Assembly (NCBI RefSeq): GCF_002114215.1 | Contig: NZ_NCTE01001505.1 | Span: forward strand, 1 to 42,387 | Direction: 5' to 3' | Source: Streptomyces sp. 13-12-16 | GTDB lineage: Bacteria > Actinomycetota > Actinomycetes > Streptomycetales > Streptomycetaceae | DNA: 42,387 nucleotides | Shown: positions 8,028 through 15,966 of the stretch, piece after piece | Numbering within the stretch: the first letter of the stretch is position 1 | Layout of the letters: each line of letters opens with the position of its first letter | Position numbers and translations under genes: made by a program | The notes under the pieces: model-generated | The model's input: the letters and a program-made list of their open reading frames with translations, nothing else | Told to the model about the DNA's origin: nothing | The model's database searches: none

Positions 8028-8498
8028 ATGGCAACGGAAACCCAAGCCCCCGTCAGGCAGGGCGACGACAAGAAGCTCTTCCTCCTCCAGGTGGGCCATC
8101 CCGAGGCCCGTCCGGGCGGGGAGCCCACCCGGCTCAACTTCGCCGTCCTCAGCACCGTCAAGGAGCCCGTGAACCCCGGGGACGTCACCTACACCCTCAA
8201 GGCTCCCACCGGATTCCTCTTCAGCGGCTGGATCGGCTGGGCCTACCACGATGCCAACACGATGCAGCCCACGAGCAACGCGGAAGCCATCGAGCCCGCC
8301 GTCAGCGACGGTGGCCGCACCCTGACCTTCACCCACAAACCCTGCCTACGCAGCAACGCGGAGTGCCTGGGCTACGGGGTCGACACCACCGCCGTCGACG
8401 GCACGGACCCCGACACCTACCAAGACGGCCGGCTGGAGATCGGAGACGCCAACCCCATCAACCTCACCGGCACCGTCCTCGGCCCCGACGAGGACTGA
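8028..8498 (+). CDS. Small protein sharing the C-terminal domain of the lectin-like protein
   Basis: 156 residues, preceded by GAAGGGA and lying 69 bases after the previous stop. From residue 17 onward it aligns by eye with residues 383-520 of the upstream protein: LKAPTGF versus FTAPTGF, the following WIGWAYH versus HVSASYR, GGRTLTFTH versus DGRILTFTY, a late cysteine, AVDG, and Y-x-DG-x-x-x-IG. The domain is beta-rich and uncharacterised as far as I can tell. No signal peptide. It may be a free-standing copy of the effector or binding module of its neighbour, arisen by duplication within the operon. A hairpin at 8543-8565 probably ends the transcript. Confidence 0.75.
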   Translation: MATETQAPVRQGDDKKLFLLQVGHPEARPGGEPTRLNFAVLSTVKEPVNPGDVTYTLKAPTGFLFSGWIGWAYHDANTMQPTSNAEAIEPAVSDGGRTLTFTHKPCLRSNAECLGYGVDTTAVDGTDPDTYQDGRLEIGDANPINLTGTVLGPDED

Positions 8499-8542
8499 CT
8501 TCACATCAGGCCCCCACGTCATGATCACACACGCTGAACGGC

Positions 8543-8565
8543 CGCCCGGAACTACGCGCCGGGCG
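8543..8565 (+). terminator. Hairpin downstream of the five-gene operon
   Basis: CGCCCGG at 8543-8549 pairs with CCGGGCG at 8559-8565 across a nine-base loop, 45 bases after the last operon stop, and is followed by an A-rich stretch rather than T. This is typical of actinobacterial intrinsic-like terminators. Confidence 0.45.
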
Positions 8566-8609
8566 AAAGATCACACCGCTCGGCTGCGGTCACCCCACAG
8601 TGGTGACCG

Positions 8610-8841
8610 TGCTGAACCGATCGACATCCTCGTCGTCCTGAAGGACGGCGATTCCCGCTTACCGCGCCGTTGAGGGCTGCGGTGTCGGGTGGGTGCCTGC
8701 CTCGCCGCGCGGTACGGACACGGGTGCCCGTCTCACCTGCGCTCGACAGGCTGTCACGGCCAGTCCGGCCGCCTTGGCGACGTTGACCGCCGCGTTGATG
8801 GCCCGGTCCTTGACGCCGCACTGCGAGCACACCTGAGACAT
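8610..8841 (-). pseudogene. tnpB: IS200/IS605-type TnpB (OrfB) C-terminal relic with right end
   Basis: The minus-strand frame at 8659-8841 reads MSQVCSQCGVKD directly followed by RAINAAVNVAKAAGLAVTAC. The first part is the first half of the TnpB zinc ribbon; the second half (usually CPxC) and the RuvC-III Asp region are lost by deletion and the remaining tail is the usual OrfB end. Beyond the stop, the short stem CGTCCT-GA-AGGACG at 8634-8647 in the context of GAATCGCCGTCCTTC... is the typical right-end hairpin from which the omega guide RNA derives. It is a non-functional remnant; no TnpA is present. Confidence 0.7.
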
Positions 8842-8887
8842 GGCCCTCGCCTCGTGCCGCAGGCACCCGGTTCGTACGCCGGCTCCC

Positions 8888-8947
8888 GACGATGCGCATG
8901 CCGCCCCTGGGCGCCGGAGGACCCGTAGGGGCGGCATGCGCATCGTC
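8888..8947. repeat. Long perfect inverted repeat
   Basis: Bases 8888-8908 and 8927-8947 are exact reverse complements (21-bp arms, centred on GCATGC-containing blocks), separated by 18 bases. It lies between two transposase relics and outside any gene. It could be a strong terminator or a leftover IS end; I cannot tell which. Confidence 0.75.
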
Positions 8948-9052
8948 TCGCCCGGCCCTCCTGCCTCTACCTCGTGTGACCTGTGGAAACAGCGTGAAAG
9001 GCGTGTATGGAACAGTAGTTGGGAAAAATCCTGTTGCCGGGCATCCGGATCC

Positions 9053-9290
9053 GGCCCCTCTGCGGCAGCGCGGCATCCGGACCGCGATCGCGGAGCGGGG
9101 ACGACCGCACGGCACCGGCCCGGGCACCTCCCGCTGGGTCGTCGAACGGACGATCTCCTGGCTGCGCGGCTTCCGCCGCCTGTGGATCCGCCGGGAACGA
9201 CGCGGCGACATCCACGAGGCCCTTCCTCGGCCTCGCCGTCCGCCTGATCCCCCACCGGCACGTCCAGAGGCTTTGTCAGGGCCAGGGAGC
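9053..9290 (+). pseudogene. IS5-family transposase C-terminal relic
   Basis: The plus strand reads LRQRGIRTAIAERG, then RWVVERTISWLRGFRRL and RRERRGDIHEA, the conserved C-terminal E-region of IS5-family DDE transposases (Y/W-x-V-E-R-x-x-S-W-L...R-R-L). After about 9222 the sense continues one frame over as FLGLAVRLIPHRHVQRLC, so there is a frameshift too. The N-terminal two thirds, with the first two catalytic Asp residues, is absent. Confidence 0.7.
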
Positions 9291-9435
9291 GGCACGTCGT
9301 CCGCCCGGCCGTCGGCCCGATGTTTCTCCCGTCACGGTGCGTGGTGCAAGGGCTTGACGCGTTGTGGTTGCGAAGCGGCAGGGCGGGCGAGCGCCGGATT
9401 ACCGATGCGGTGCCTGTCTTCGGCAGGATGGGCGC

Positions 9436-9969
9436 ATGAACGAGATCCGCACACCCCGCCTCCTCCTCCGTAGCTGGCACGACGACGACCTCGCGCCGAT
9501 GGCGGACATCAACGCTGACCCACGGGTCATGCGCTGGGTCGACGACGGCTCGGTGCGCGACCTGGACCACACGGCCGAGGACATCGAACGGTGGGAGGAG
9601 GAGTGGGACGAGGAGGGCTTCGGACTCTTCGCCGTCGAACTGCTGGCCTCAGGCGAACTGATCGGCTTCACGGGACTGTCCGTGCCCGAGTTCCTGCCGG
9701 AGGTGATGCCCGCCGTGGCGATCAGCTGGCGGCTCGGCTCACCGTTCTGGGGCCAGGGATACGCGTCCGAAGCCGCGCACGCCACCCTGGAGTTCGCACT
9801 CCAGGACCGCGGCCTGGATCGTGTCATCAGCATCAGTCGGGTGGGGGACAACGCCTCCGAGAACGTCATCCGCAAGCTCGGCATGGCGCCCGAACGGGAG
9901 ACGGCCCACCCGGTGTACGGCTACCCACTGCGCGTTCACGCCATCGACCTCACCGAGTTCCAGGCATGA
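9436..9969 (+). CDS. GNAT acetyltransferase, RimJ/RimL type
   Basis: 177 residues starting at ATG 9436 (MNEIRTPRLLLRSW), the canonical opening of Acetyltransf_3-type GNAT enzymes; an upstream in-frame extension to 9364 has no ribosome site and no homology-like features. The acetyl-CoA binding region is seen as WGQGYASEAAHA, followed by ASENVIRKLGM, the usual C-terminal motif. Members acetylate N-terminal amines or small molecules; the substrate here is unknown. It stands alone between an IS relic and a convergent epoxide hydrolase gene. Confidence 0.85.
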   Translation: MNEIRTPRLLLRSWHDDDLAPMADINADPRVMRWVDDGSVRDLDHTAEDIERWEEEWDEEGFGLFAVELLASGELIGFTGLSVPEFLPEVMPAVAISWRLGSPFWGQGYASEAAHATLEFALQDRGLDRVISISRVGDNASENVIRKLGMAPERETAHPVYGYPLRVHAIDLTEFQA

Positions 9970-9987
9970 ACCGGCCCGACCGCCGGT
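9970..9987 (+). terminator. Possible short terminator after the GNAT gene
   Basis: ACCGGC at 9970-9975 and GCCGGT at 9982-9987 form a six-bp stem with six-base loop immediately after the stop codon. Weak evidence; no T tract. The remainder to 10211 shows no gene. Confidence 0.3.
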
Positions 9988-10211
9988 CATCACAAGACAG
10001 CCGGCCACTGTCCCCACGTCCCTGAACGCATTGATCGCGGCGGCACGGACACCCGGGAAGGGACGGCCCCTCCCTGTCACTGACCTGTGCCTTCACGGAA
10101 CCGGGGACAGAGCCCTTGAAAACCCCCGGCCCCTACTCCTGTTCCCACTTGGTTGCATGCTCGATGGGCGGGACCGCTACGCCCTGCCGTCGAGATTCGG
10201 GGCGCTTCCTG

Positions 10212-11441
10212 TCAGCGCACCTTGCCGAAGAACTCACGGACGTCGCCGACGAGCAGTTCCGGGGCCTCCATCGCGAGGAAGTGGCCGCCACGGTCGAGTT
10301 CGGTCCACCGCACGATGTCGTGGTCGCGTTCGGCCCAGCGGCGGATGGTCACGTCATGGGCGGAGAGCAGCACGGCGGTGGGCACGGACCTCTGTGAACC
10401 GGCTGCCCAGTCGCCCTGACCGTCGCTCCACCCGGTGTCGTGCGCCGCGCCGGGGGCAGCCCGGTCGTCGGCTGCGGCTTCGCTCCAGGTGCTCGCGGAC
10501 ATCTCCTCGTAGTAGACCTGGGCTGCTGAGGCGGCGGTGGCGGTCAGCCAGTACAGCGAGACCTCGGTCAGGATGCGGTCCCGGTGGATGCTGCTCTCGG
10601 GCAGTGCGTCTTCCGGGTCGGTGAGCTCCTTGAATTTCTCCACGGTCCAAGCCAGCTGGCCGACAGGGGAGTCGGTGAGGGCGTAAGCCACGGTCTGCGG
10701 TCGTTTGGAGTTGCACTGCAGGTAACCGTCGTTGAAGTTCTGCATCCGATGCCATCGTCGCTGCTCGGCCTCCGTCAGGCCGTCCATCTCGCCCTCTGCC
10801 CCGGAGGGAAATGTGATCATGGCGTTGACGTGGACGCCGATCACGTGGTCCGGTGCCTGCTTGCCCATCTCCGGGGCGACCCATGAGCCGGTGTCGTAGC
10901 CCTGAACGCCGTAGCGCGTGTAGCCGAGGCGGGCCATCAGCTGGGTGAACGCCCCGGCCATCCGAGCCGTGTCCATGCCCGGTCCGGCCAGTGGGGTGGA
11001 GAAGGCGAATCCCGGCAGCGAGGGGATGACCAGGTGGAACGCATCGGCCGGATCGCCTCCGTAGGTGCCGGGGTCGGACAGCGGCCCGATGACGTCGAGG
11101 AAGTCCACCACCGAGCCCGGCCAGCCGTGCAGCAGCATCAGCGGTGTGGCATCGGCCCTGGGGGAGCGCACGTGCAGGAAGTGGATGTTCTGCCCGTCGA
11201 TGGTGGTCATGTACTGAGGAAACGCGTTGAGTTCCGCCTCGTGTGCCCGCCAGTCGTAGGCAGTGCGCCAGTACTCGGCCAGATCCTTCAGGTAGTCCAC
11301 CGGAACGCCGCGGCTCCAGCCGACACCGGGCAGTCCATCCGGCCAGCGGGTGGCGGCCAGGCGGGCTCGCAGATCATCGAGCCGGGCCTGCGGTATGTCG
11401 ATGTGGAAGGAGCGGATACTGCTGGGTGTCGTGTTCGTCAT
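10212..11441 (-). CDS. Epoxide hydrolase (EHN-type alpha/beta hydrolase)
   Basis: 409 residues. The N-terminal part ([20 protein letters not shown]...WPDG, then [23 protein letters not shown]) is the epoxide hydrolase N-terminal (EHN) domain, followed by an alpha/beta hydrolase core: HGWPGS forms the oxyanion region, the nucleophile is the Asp in [10 protein letters not shown], and the catalytic His is in [10 protein letters not shown]. Such enzymes open epoxides to diols through an Asp ester. Length matches the family. It is transcribed divergently from a WYL-family regulator 62 bases away, a common arrangement in which the regulator controls its neighbour. A linker rich in Ala/Asp (about residues 315-350) is longer than I would expect. 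Confidence 0.9.
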   Translation of the reverse strand: MTNTTPSSIRSFHIDIPQARLDDLRARLAATRWPDGLPGVGWSRGVPVDYLKDLAEYWRTAYDWRAHEAELNAFPQYMTTIDGQNIHFLHVRSPRADATPLMLLHGWPGSVVDFLDVIGPLSDPGTYGGDPADAFHLVIPSLPGFAFSTPLAGPGMDTARMAGAFTQLMARLGYTRYGVQGYDTGSWVAPEMGKQAPDHVIGVHVNAMITFPSGAEGEMDGLTEAEQRRWHRMQNFNDGYLQCNSKRPQTVAYALTDSPVGQLAWTVEKFKELTDPEDALPESSIHRDRILTEVSLYWLTATAASAAQVYYEEMSASTWSEAAADDRAAPGAAHDTGWSDGQGDWAAGSQRSVPTAVLLSAHDVTIRRWAERDHDIVRWTELDRGGHFLAMEAPELLVGDVREFFGKVR

Positions 11442-11503
11442 GGCTGCGACGCTAGGACTCGCTTAGGTCAGTTTCGGTCCTCGCCTTCCGGCAGTCTTAC
11501 GGC
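11442..11503. promoter_or_regulatory. Divergent promoter region between epoxide hydrolase and WYL regulator
   Basis: The 62-base gap must hold both promoters. AGGAC at 11454-11458 and GTCCT at 11477-11481 form an inverted repeat around TTAGGTCAG, a candidate operator for the WYL regulator. TAGGAC and TAGGTC on the plus strand resemble Streptomyces -10 hexamers. Assignment is positional. Confidence 0.35.
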
Positions 11504-12466
11504 ATGTTGGAGACCTCCGGGCGGCTGTTGAAGCTGCTCTCCCTGTTGCAGACCCACCGCGACTGGTCCGGGGCCGAACTCGCCGAACGCCTCGGTGTCA
11601 GCCGGCGCACCCTGCGCCGTGATGTGGAGCGGCTGCGTGTGCTCGGCTACCCGGTGCACGCCACCCAGGGCACGGCGGGCTACCGGCTCGGGGCCGGGGC
11701 CACGCTGCCGCCACTGCTGCTCGACGACGACGAGGCCGTCGCCGTCGTCATCGGCCTGCGCACGGCGGCCGGTGGCTCGGTCGCCGGCATCGAAGGGTCC
11801 TCGATGCGCGCGCTCGCCAAGCTCGAGCAGATGCTCCCACCCCGGCTGCGGTACCGAGTGAGCACCCTGCACACCGCTACTGTCCGGGCCGGCGCAGCCC
11901 CGGCTCCCAAGGTCTCCGCGGACACCCTCATGGCCATCGCAGAGGCGTGCCGCCGACGCGAGCGGCTGCGCTTCGACTACGTCAGCCCGCGCCGCAGCCG
12001 CAGCACGCGCTCGGTCGAGCCGCACAGCCTCGTCAGCTTCGACCGCCACTGGTACCTGGTCGCCTGGGACACCGACCGCACCGACTGGCGCACCTTCCGC
12101 GTCGACAGACTCACTCCGCGCACGCCGACTGGGCCGCGGTTCACCCCCCGCGAACTCCCCGACACCGACGTGGCCACCTATCTGGCCCACCAGCTGTCAT
12201 CGCGGGCCTGGCCGTTCCAGGCCACCGTCACCCTGCATGAGCCCGCCGCAGCGGTCACCGACCGCATCTGGCCCGGCATGGGCGTCATCGAACCCGTCGA
12301 CGACGACAGCTGCCTACTGCACCTGGGCGCCGACACCCCCCGCGACCTCGCCTGGATGATCACCTCGGTCGACGCCGATTTCACCCTCACCAACGCACCC
12401 CCCGAACTCACCGACGCCCTGCACGCCCACGTCACCCGCTGCCTGAACGCCGTACGCAAGGCGTAG
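11504..12466 (+). CDS. DeoR-type HTH / WYL-domain transcriptional regulator
   Basis: 320 residues. The N-terminal winged helix is typical: LLKLLSLLQTHRDWSGAELAERLGVSRRTLRRDVERLRVLGYPV (about residues 7-52). The WYL domain follows, seen as RLRFDYVSPRR (about 150-160) and the HWYLVAWD signature with downstream RTFRVDRL. The C-terminal WCX-like region has FQATVTLHEPAAAV. WYL domains sense small ligands or nucleic acid ends and these regulators usually control the adjacent enzyme; here the divergent epoxide hydrolase is the obvious target. Full length, no defects. Confidence 0.9.
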   Translation: MLETSGRLLKLLSLLQTHRDWSGAELAERLGVSRRTLRRDVERLRVLGYPVHATQGTAGYRLGAGATLPPLLLDDDEAVAVVIGLRTAAGGSVAGIEGSSMRALAKLEQMLPPRLRYRVSTLHTATVRAGAAPAPKVSADTLMAIAEACRRRERLRFDYVSPRRSRSTRSVEPHSLVSFDRHWYLVAWDTDRTDWRTFRVDRLTPRTPTGPRFTPRELPDTDVATYLAHQLSSRAWPFQATVTLHEPAAAVTDRIWPGMGVIEPVDDDSCLLHLGADTPRDLAWMITSVDADFTLTNAPPELTDALHAHVTRCLNAVRKA

Positions 12467-12547
12467 ACATCCCTGCCGCGCAGGCGTCCGGAAATCTCCC
12501 GACGACCGGGCTCCCTCACTGCTCAGAGGTCGTTCTCGGTTGATGTT

Positions 12548-12718
12548 TCATCCCGGAATCATCTGTTTGGTCCATGGTGTCGGGTCGCGCCAGGAGAGGG
12601 TGTCCTCGCCGGTGAGGCGGCGGGCCATGATGCCGGACAGGTCGATCCCGCTCAGGACGTCGTCCGCGGTGCTCCGGGCGCCGAAACCCGATCCGATGCT
12701 GTGCTGAGGTGTCGTCAT
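12548..12718 (-). pseudogene. Truncated short-chain dehydrogenase N-terminus
   Basis: A 56-codon minus-strand frame begins MTTPQHSIGSGFGARSTADD VLSGIDLSG-like, the usual first 29 residues of Streptomyces SDR oxidoreductases of the retinol-dehydrogenase-like group, which should continue into a TGGxSGIG NAD(P)-binding motif. Instead the frame switches at about residue 30 to unrelated sequence and stops. The Rossmann core, Tyr-x-x-x-Lys and everything after are gone. An otherwise good start suggests a deletion in a formerly functional gene. Confidence 0.55.
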
Positions 12719-12901
12719 GGCGGAGGCGCCAGATGCTGGACCGCACTCCAGGGCAAGGCCATCACGCCGCCCACTGAAGGTCCCGGCGGCATCGCACCCG
12801 TGCTACGACCGCACCCGGCCGTCCCTCGCCCCTTGGAAGCTGGTTTGCCGGAGCGGCAACACGAGTGGCATGGCCGGGCTTCGATGGGCGACGGTGGGCC
12901 C

Positions 12902-13582
12902 ATGAGCGACGACATCACGGCGGGACCGCCCGTGTCCGACACCCCCTTGCCCGGCGACGGATACCTCGGAGACCCTGCGGTACGGACGGAGTGGGACAAC
13001 CGGTATGCCGACCGACAACAGCTGTGGAGCGGCCGGCCCAACGGCGCGCTCGTGGCCGAGGTCGCCGGTCTCACCCCCGGGCGGGTACTCGACGTCGGCT
13101 GCGGCGAGGGCGCGGACGCCGTCTGGCTCGCGCGCGGCGGCTGGGACGTGACTGCGCTCGAGGTTTCGGGCGTGGCGCTGGAGCGGGCGACCGGGCACGC
13201 CCGGGACGCGGGCGTCACCATTCGCTGGGTGCACGCCGCACTGACGGAAGCGGCGCTCCCGCCGGCCTCCTTCGACCTGGTCTCCGCGCAGTACCCGGCC
13301 CTGCTGCGCACCCCCGACGCCGCAGCCGAGCGAGCGCTGCTCGCGGCCGTCGCACCCGGCGGCGTGCTGTTGCTCGTACACCACGCGGGGATGGATACCC
13401 AGCAGGCACACGACAGTGGCTTCGACCCGGCTGACTACGTCTGGCCCTCGATGGTCGCCGCCCTGCTCGACGACGACTGGAAGGTCGAGGTGAACGAACA
13501 GCGGCCACGCGTGGCACCCGACGGTGGCGCCGGCGCGCACCATACCGACGACCTCGTGCTGCGTGCGCGACGGCTGCGCTGA
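12902..13582 (+). CDS. SAM-dependent class I methyltransferase
   Basis: 226 residues from ATG 12902; an in-frame ATG at 12884 would add six residues. Motif I is VLDVGCGEGADA (residues 63-74), with an acidic residue after the second strand in WDVTALEVSG, and FDLVSAQYPALL as motif IV region, followed by PGGVLLLVHH. This is the Methyltransf_25/TehB-like fold. The substrate is unknown; TehB-like proteins methylate small compounds such as tellurite or thiols. The C-terminal HHTDDLVLRARR strand is complete. It appears monocistronic. Confidence 0.88.
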   Translation: MSDDITAGPPVSDTPLPGDGYLGDPAVRTEWDNRYADRQQLWSGRPNGALVAEVAGLTPGRVLDVGCGEGADAVWLARGGWDVTALEVSGVALERATGHARDAGVTIRWVHAALTEAALPPASFDLVSAQYPALLRTPDAAAERALLAAVAPGGVLLLVHHAGMDTQQAHDSGFDPADYVWPSMVAALLDDDWKVEVNEQRPRVAPDGGAGAHHTDDLVLRARRLR

Positions 13583-13623
13583 ACCCTCCGTTCGTGAAGC
13601 GGGGCTGTGCCTCCGTGCGCCGG

Positions 13624-13941
13624 TGACGTTCCGTCATGGGTAGCGGCGTCGAACGAGGCCCCGGTCCCGCCGGCCCCGGGGATGCCGGCAGCGTCCTGCG
13701 TGTAGGCGTAGGCGCCGGTTCCGAGGGAGCCGGTCCGGCGGCCGGGGACGACCGTCACCTGCACGACGTCGGTCTCGCCCATGTCCTCCAGCGGCGAGCC
13801 GACCACGATGTCCGCCGGCCCGTCCCGGTTCAGGTCGGCCACGGCGAGGGTGGCACCGAAGTCGTCACCCTTCTCGCTCGCTCCGGGGACACCGGGGGCG
13901 TTCTGCGCCGGCGAGCGGGAAAGCGAGGTGTACCAGGAGGT
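13624..13941 (-). pseudogene. FG-GAP / integrin-alpha-like repeat protein fragment
   Basis: The minus strand encodes two repeat units of a secreted FG-GAP protein: NAPGVPGASEKGDDFGATLAV followed by ADLNRDGPADIVVGSP, and AAGIPGAGGTGASFDAAT. The D-x-N-x-D-G calcium loop is evident. No start, signal peptide or remaining repeats exist in this frame (a full protein has five or more units), and the 5' side runs into an opposite-strand aminotransferase fragment. It is an internal remnant. Confidence 0.65.
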
Positions 13942-14009
13942 CTCGACCGGATCGTCGACGGGCCGGCCCGCCGTTTCCCCCACCCGTCGGCGTCCGGGGC
14001 GAGCCGGAA

Positions 14010-14259
14010 CAGTCCCGAGGGCGGTTTCTTCGCCGTCGTCGACGTACCGTTCGGCGTCACCGATGAGGCACTGGAGCGTTCGGCCCGCGCCCACCGTGTG
14101 CTGTGGACGCCGCTGCACCACTTCTACGACGCGGTGGCGTCGGGGACCGGAACCGGTATCGAACCACTGCGGTGTCTGCGCCTGTCGTGCAACGCCCTCG
14201 GACCGGAGGACATCGATGAGGCGCTCGACCGGTTCGCCGCCTTCGTACGCTCGGCCTGA
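14010..14259 (+). pseudogene. PLP-dependent aminotransferase C-terminal fragment
   Basis: The frame ending at 14259 reads PEGGFFAVVDVPFGVTDEAL, then RVLWTPLHHFYD, then LRLSCNALGPEDIDEALDRFAAFV. This is the small-domain C-terminus of class I/II aminotransferases, including the Arg (R-L-S) that binds the substrate carboxylate. The PLP-lysine domain is absent; upstream is the FG-GAP remnant on the other strand. Broken gene. Confidence 0.6.
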
Positions 14260-14319
14260 GCACGGCGCCTGTGGCGGGCGGACCCGTCACAGGCGCTCTT
14301 CACGGCCCGGCCGGAGGCG

Positions 14320-14538
14320 TCAGCGGTTCATGGCCGCCCAGAACTCGTCGAAGGACATCCGGCGGTCACCGTCGGTGTCGAGTGAGTCGATCAGGGCCCG
14401 GGCCTCCGACTCGGTGATCTCGGCGCCCTCCAGCTCCGTCACGACCTGCCGGTACTCCTCCGCGGTGACCAGGCCGTCACCGTCCAGGTCATAGCGCTCG
14501 AAGACACTCCGCGCCGCCTTCTCCACCATGTCCGCCAT
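14320..14538 (-). CDS. Two-EF-hand calcium-binding protein
   Basis: 72 residues with two canonical EF-hands: DLDGDGLVTAEE (about 18-29) and DTDGDRRMSFDE (about 53-64), each with Asp at positions 1, 3 and 5 and Glu at 12. The size and layout match small cytoplasmic calcium sensors or buffers of Streptomyces (CabB/CabC-type group). A GGAAGGAAG ribosome site lies upstream of the ATG. A larger EF-hand protein lies at 17716. Confidence 0.92.
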   Translation of the reverse strand: MADMVEKAARSVFERYDLDGDGLVTAEEYRQVVTELEGAEITESEARALIDSLDTDGDRRMSFDEFWAAMNR

Positions 14539-15152
14539 GTACGTCTTCCTTCCGCGATCTTCGCTGACGGCGCCAGCCTATCCGTGGGCCCTCGAACGGC
14601 CGAGTGAGTGGGCTTGCCCTTTCCGTCCGGTGTCCCCGCCCCGCCATTCCGTGTGGGCAGTGATCACGACGTAGCCGAGGTGCCGGAGCGCATCAGGGTT
14701 CTGATCACGCTCAGGAGACAGCGACCCCGGGCTGCCGACCGGCCGAACGCCGTCCGGGTTCACCCGTGGGGAGGAGGCAGTACAGGTCACCTTCTCGGGC
14801 TTGCGGCAGGGAGGCGCCACGCCCGTCGACAAGCCGGGGCATCACTCTCGTCGTCCGGACAAGGACCCTGCCCCGGCTGAAACGGGGAAGGCCCTGGTAC
14901 GAGATCAGCATCGACGATCTTCTACCAGGGCCGCGTGCTGTCAGAAGCCGGTCGGACGTGAGGTCCTGGACCGCCGAGGGCGTCCCGGTGCAGGCCCTTT
15001 CACATGGCGCCCTGCCCGGGGCCGGAACGGAACCGCCGCGGGGGTGGAGGGATCCGAGGTGCCCGGCGACCTGGAGCCTTGGACCTGGCAGGCGCGAGCG
15101 TGACCGGCCGAAACCCGTTCTGCCGTGGTCGGAGTGGTCGTAGCGTCGTGCC
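14539..15152. other. Gene-poor stretch with an inverted repeat
   Basis: No frame has convincing features. The main structure is an imperfect inverted repeat at 14890-14932: GGCCCTGGTA pairs with TACCAGGGCC and, after two mismatches, AGATC with GATCT, around a nine-base loop. Sequence around it has the look of an old IS end but I could not identify it. Confidence 0.4.
14890..14932. repeat. Imperfect inverted repeat (17-bp arms, two mismatches)
   Basis: Arms 14890-14906 and 14916-14932 with loop 14907-14915. It could act as a hairpin in RNA, or mark an IS terminus; no adjacent gene explains it. Confidence 0.6.
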
Positions 15153-15710
15153 ATGACCACTGTGGGCGGCACGGCTTACCGGTACCGCATCGCCACCGCC
15201 GGGGACGCCGAGGCCATCAGGGCCTTGGACGACTCCTTCACCACCGGCACCGTCTTCCAGGTGACCGTCACCGGGGAGGGGTTCGCGCTGCGGGAGGTCC
15301 CGGTGGAGCCGCCCCTGACCAAGGTGTTCCCCGAGGACGAGCCGGGCGGCGACGACGGGGACGACGCGGACTCCCGCGCTTTCGTCGCCCACGGCGCCGC
15401 CGGTGACCTGGCTGGGTTCGCCGCCGTCTCGTACTCCGGCTGGAACCGCCGGCTGACCATCGAGGACATCGCAGTCGCCCCACAGCACCGGGGCCAGGGA
15501 GTGGGCCGCGCGCTGATGGGACACGCGAAGGAGTTCGCCCGCGAGCGGGGCGCCGGCCACCTCTGGCTGGAGGTCACCAACATCAACGCGCCCGCGATCC
15601 ACGCATACCGGCGCATGGGCTTCGCCTTCTGCGGACTCGACACCACCCTCTACGACAACACCCCCGCAAGAGGTGAGCAGGCGCTCTACATGAGCATGCC
15701 CTGCCACTGA
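15153..15710 (+). CDS. nat: Streptothricin (nourseothricin) N-acetyltransferase
   Basis: 185 residues, GNAT fold, very close by eye to the nourseothricin acetyltransferase of Streptomyces noursei: start MTTxxxTAYRYR, then GDAEAI, SFTTGTVFQVT, EVPVEPPLTKVFPEDE with an acidic loop, SYSGWNRRLTIEDI, the acetyl-CoA site QHRGQGVGRALMG (111-123), RGAGHLWLEVTN, NAPAIHAYRRMGF and the ending GEQALYMSMPC. The enzyme acetylates the beta-lysine amino group of streptothricins and so gives resistance. No streptothricin biosynthesis genes are visible in the window, so it is a solitary resistance gene, common in Streptomyces. Start ATG 15153 agrees with the family. Confidence 0.93.
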   Translation: MTTVGGTAYRYRIATAGDAEAIRALDDSFTTGTVFQVTVTGEGFALREVPVEPPLTKVFPEDEPGGDDGDDADSRAFVAHGAAGDLAGFAAVSYSGWNRRLTIEDIAVAPQHRGQGVGRALMGHAKEFARERGAGHLWLEVTNINAPAIHAYRRMGFAFCGLDTTLYDNTPARGEQALYMSMPCH

Positions 15711-15966
15711 GCCGACTCCAGGCGGCACACGCCAGAACGGGGCCCTCCGCTCGGCGCGGCCGCGACGGCCAGCGGCCGGGCCGGAGCCTCCGCTCGAGGC
15801 CGTGGCCCGCTTGCACCGCTGCACGTACGCGTCCGGCAGGCAGCGGTGGTGCGGGGAACTGTTACCCACTTCCGGATGACGGTCCACGCCACCTGGGGCG
15901 GCGCGCCACGGCGTCCGCGGGCCCCACAGCCAAGCCCTGAAGGGTCCTTGGCCCACAGGGGAACCT

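Noticed and set aside
6360-8336. Minus-strand open frame of 658 codons
   Set aside because: Antisense of the two lectin-type genes; Val/Gly/Asp-rich composition typical of the shadow of a GC3-biased gene, no domains.
2855-8498. Encapsulin-associated prenyl synthase cargo system
   Set aside because: Considered because some prenyl synthases are encapsulin cargo, but no shell protein gene is present in the window.
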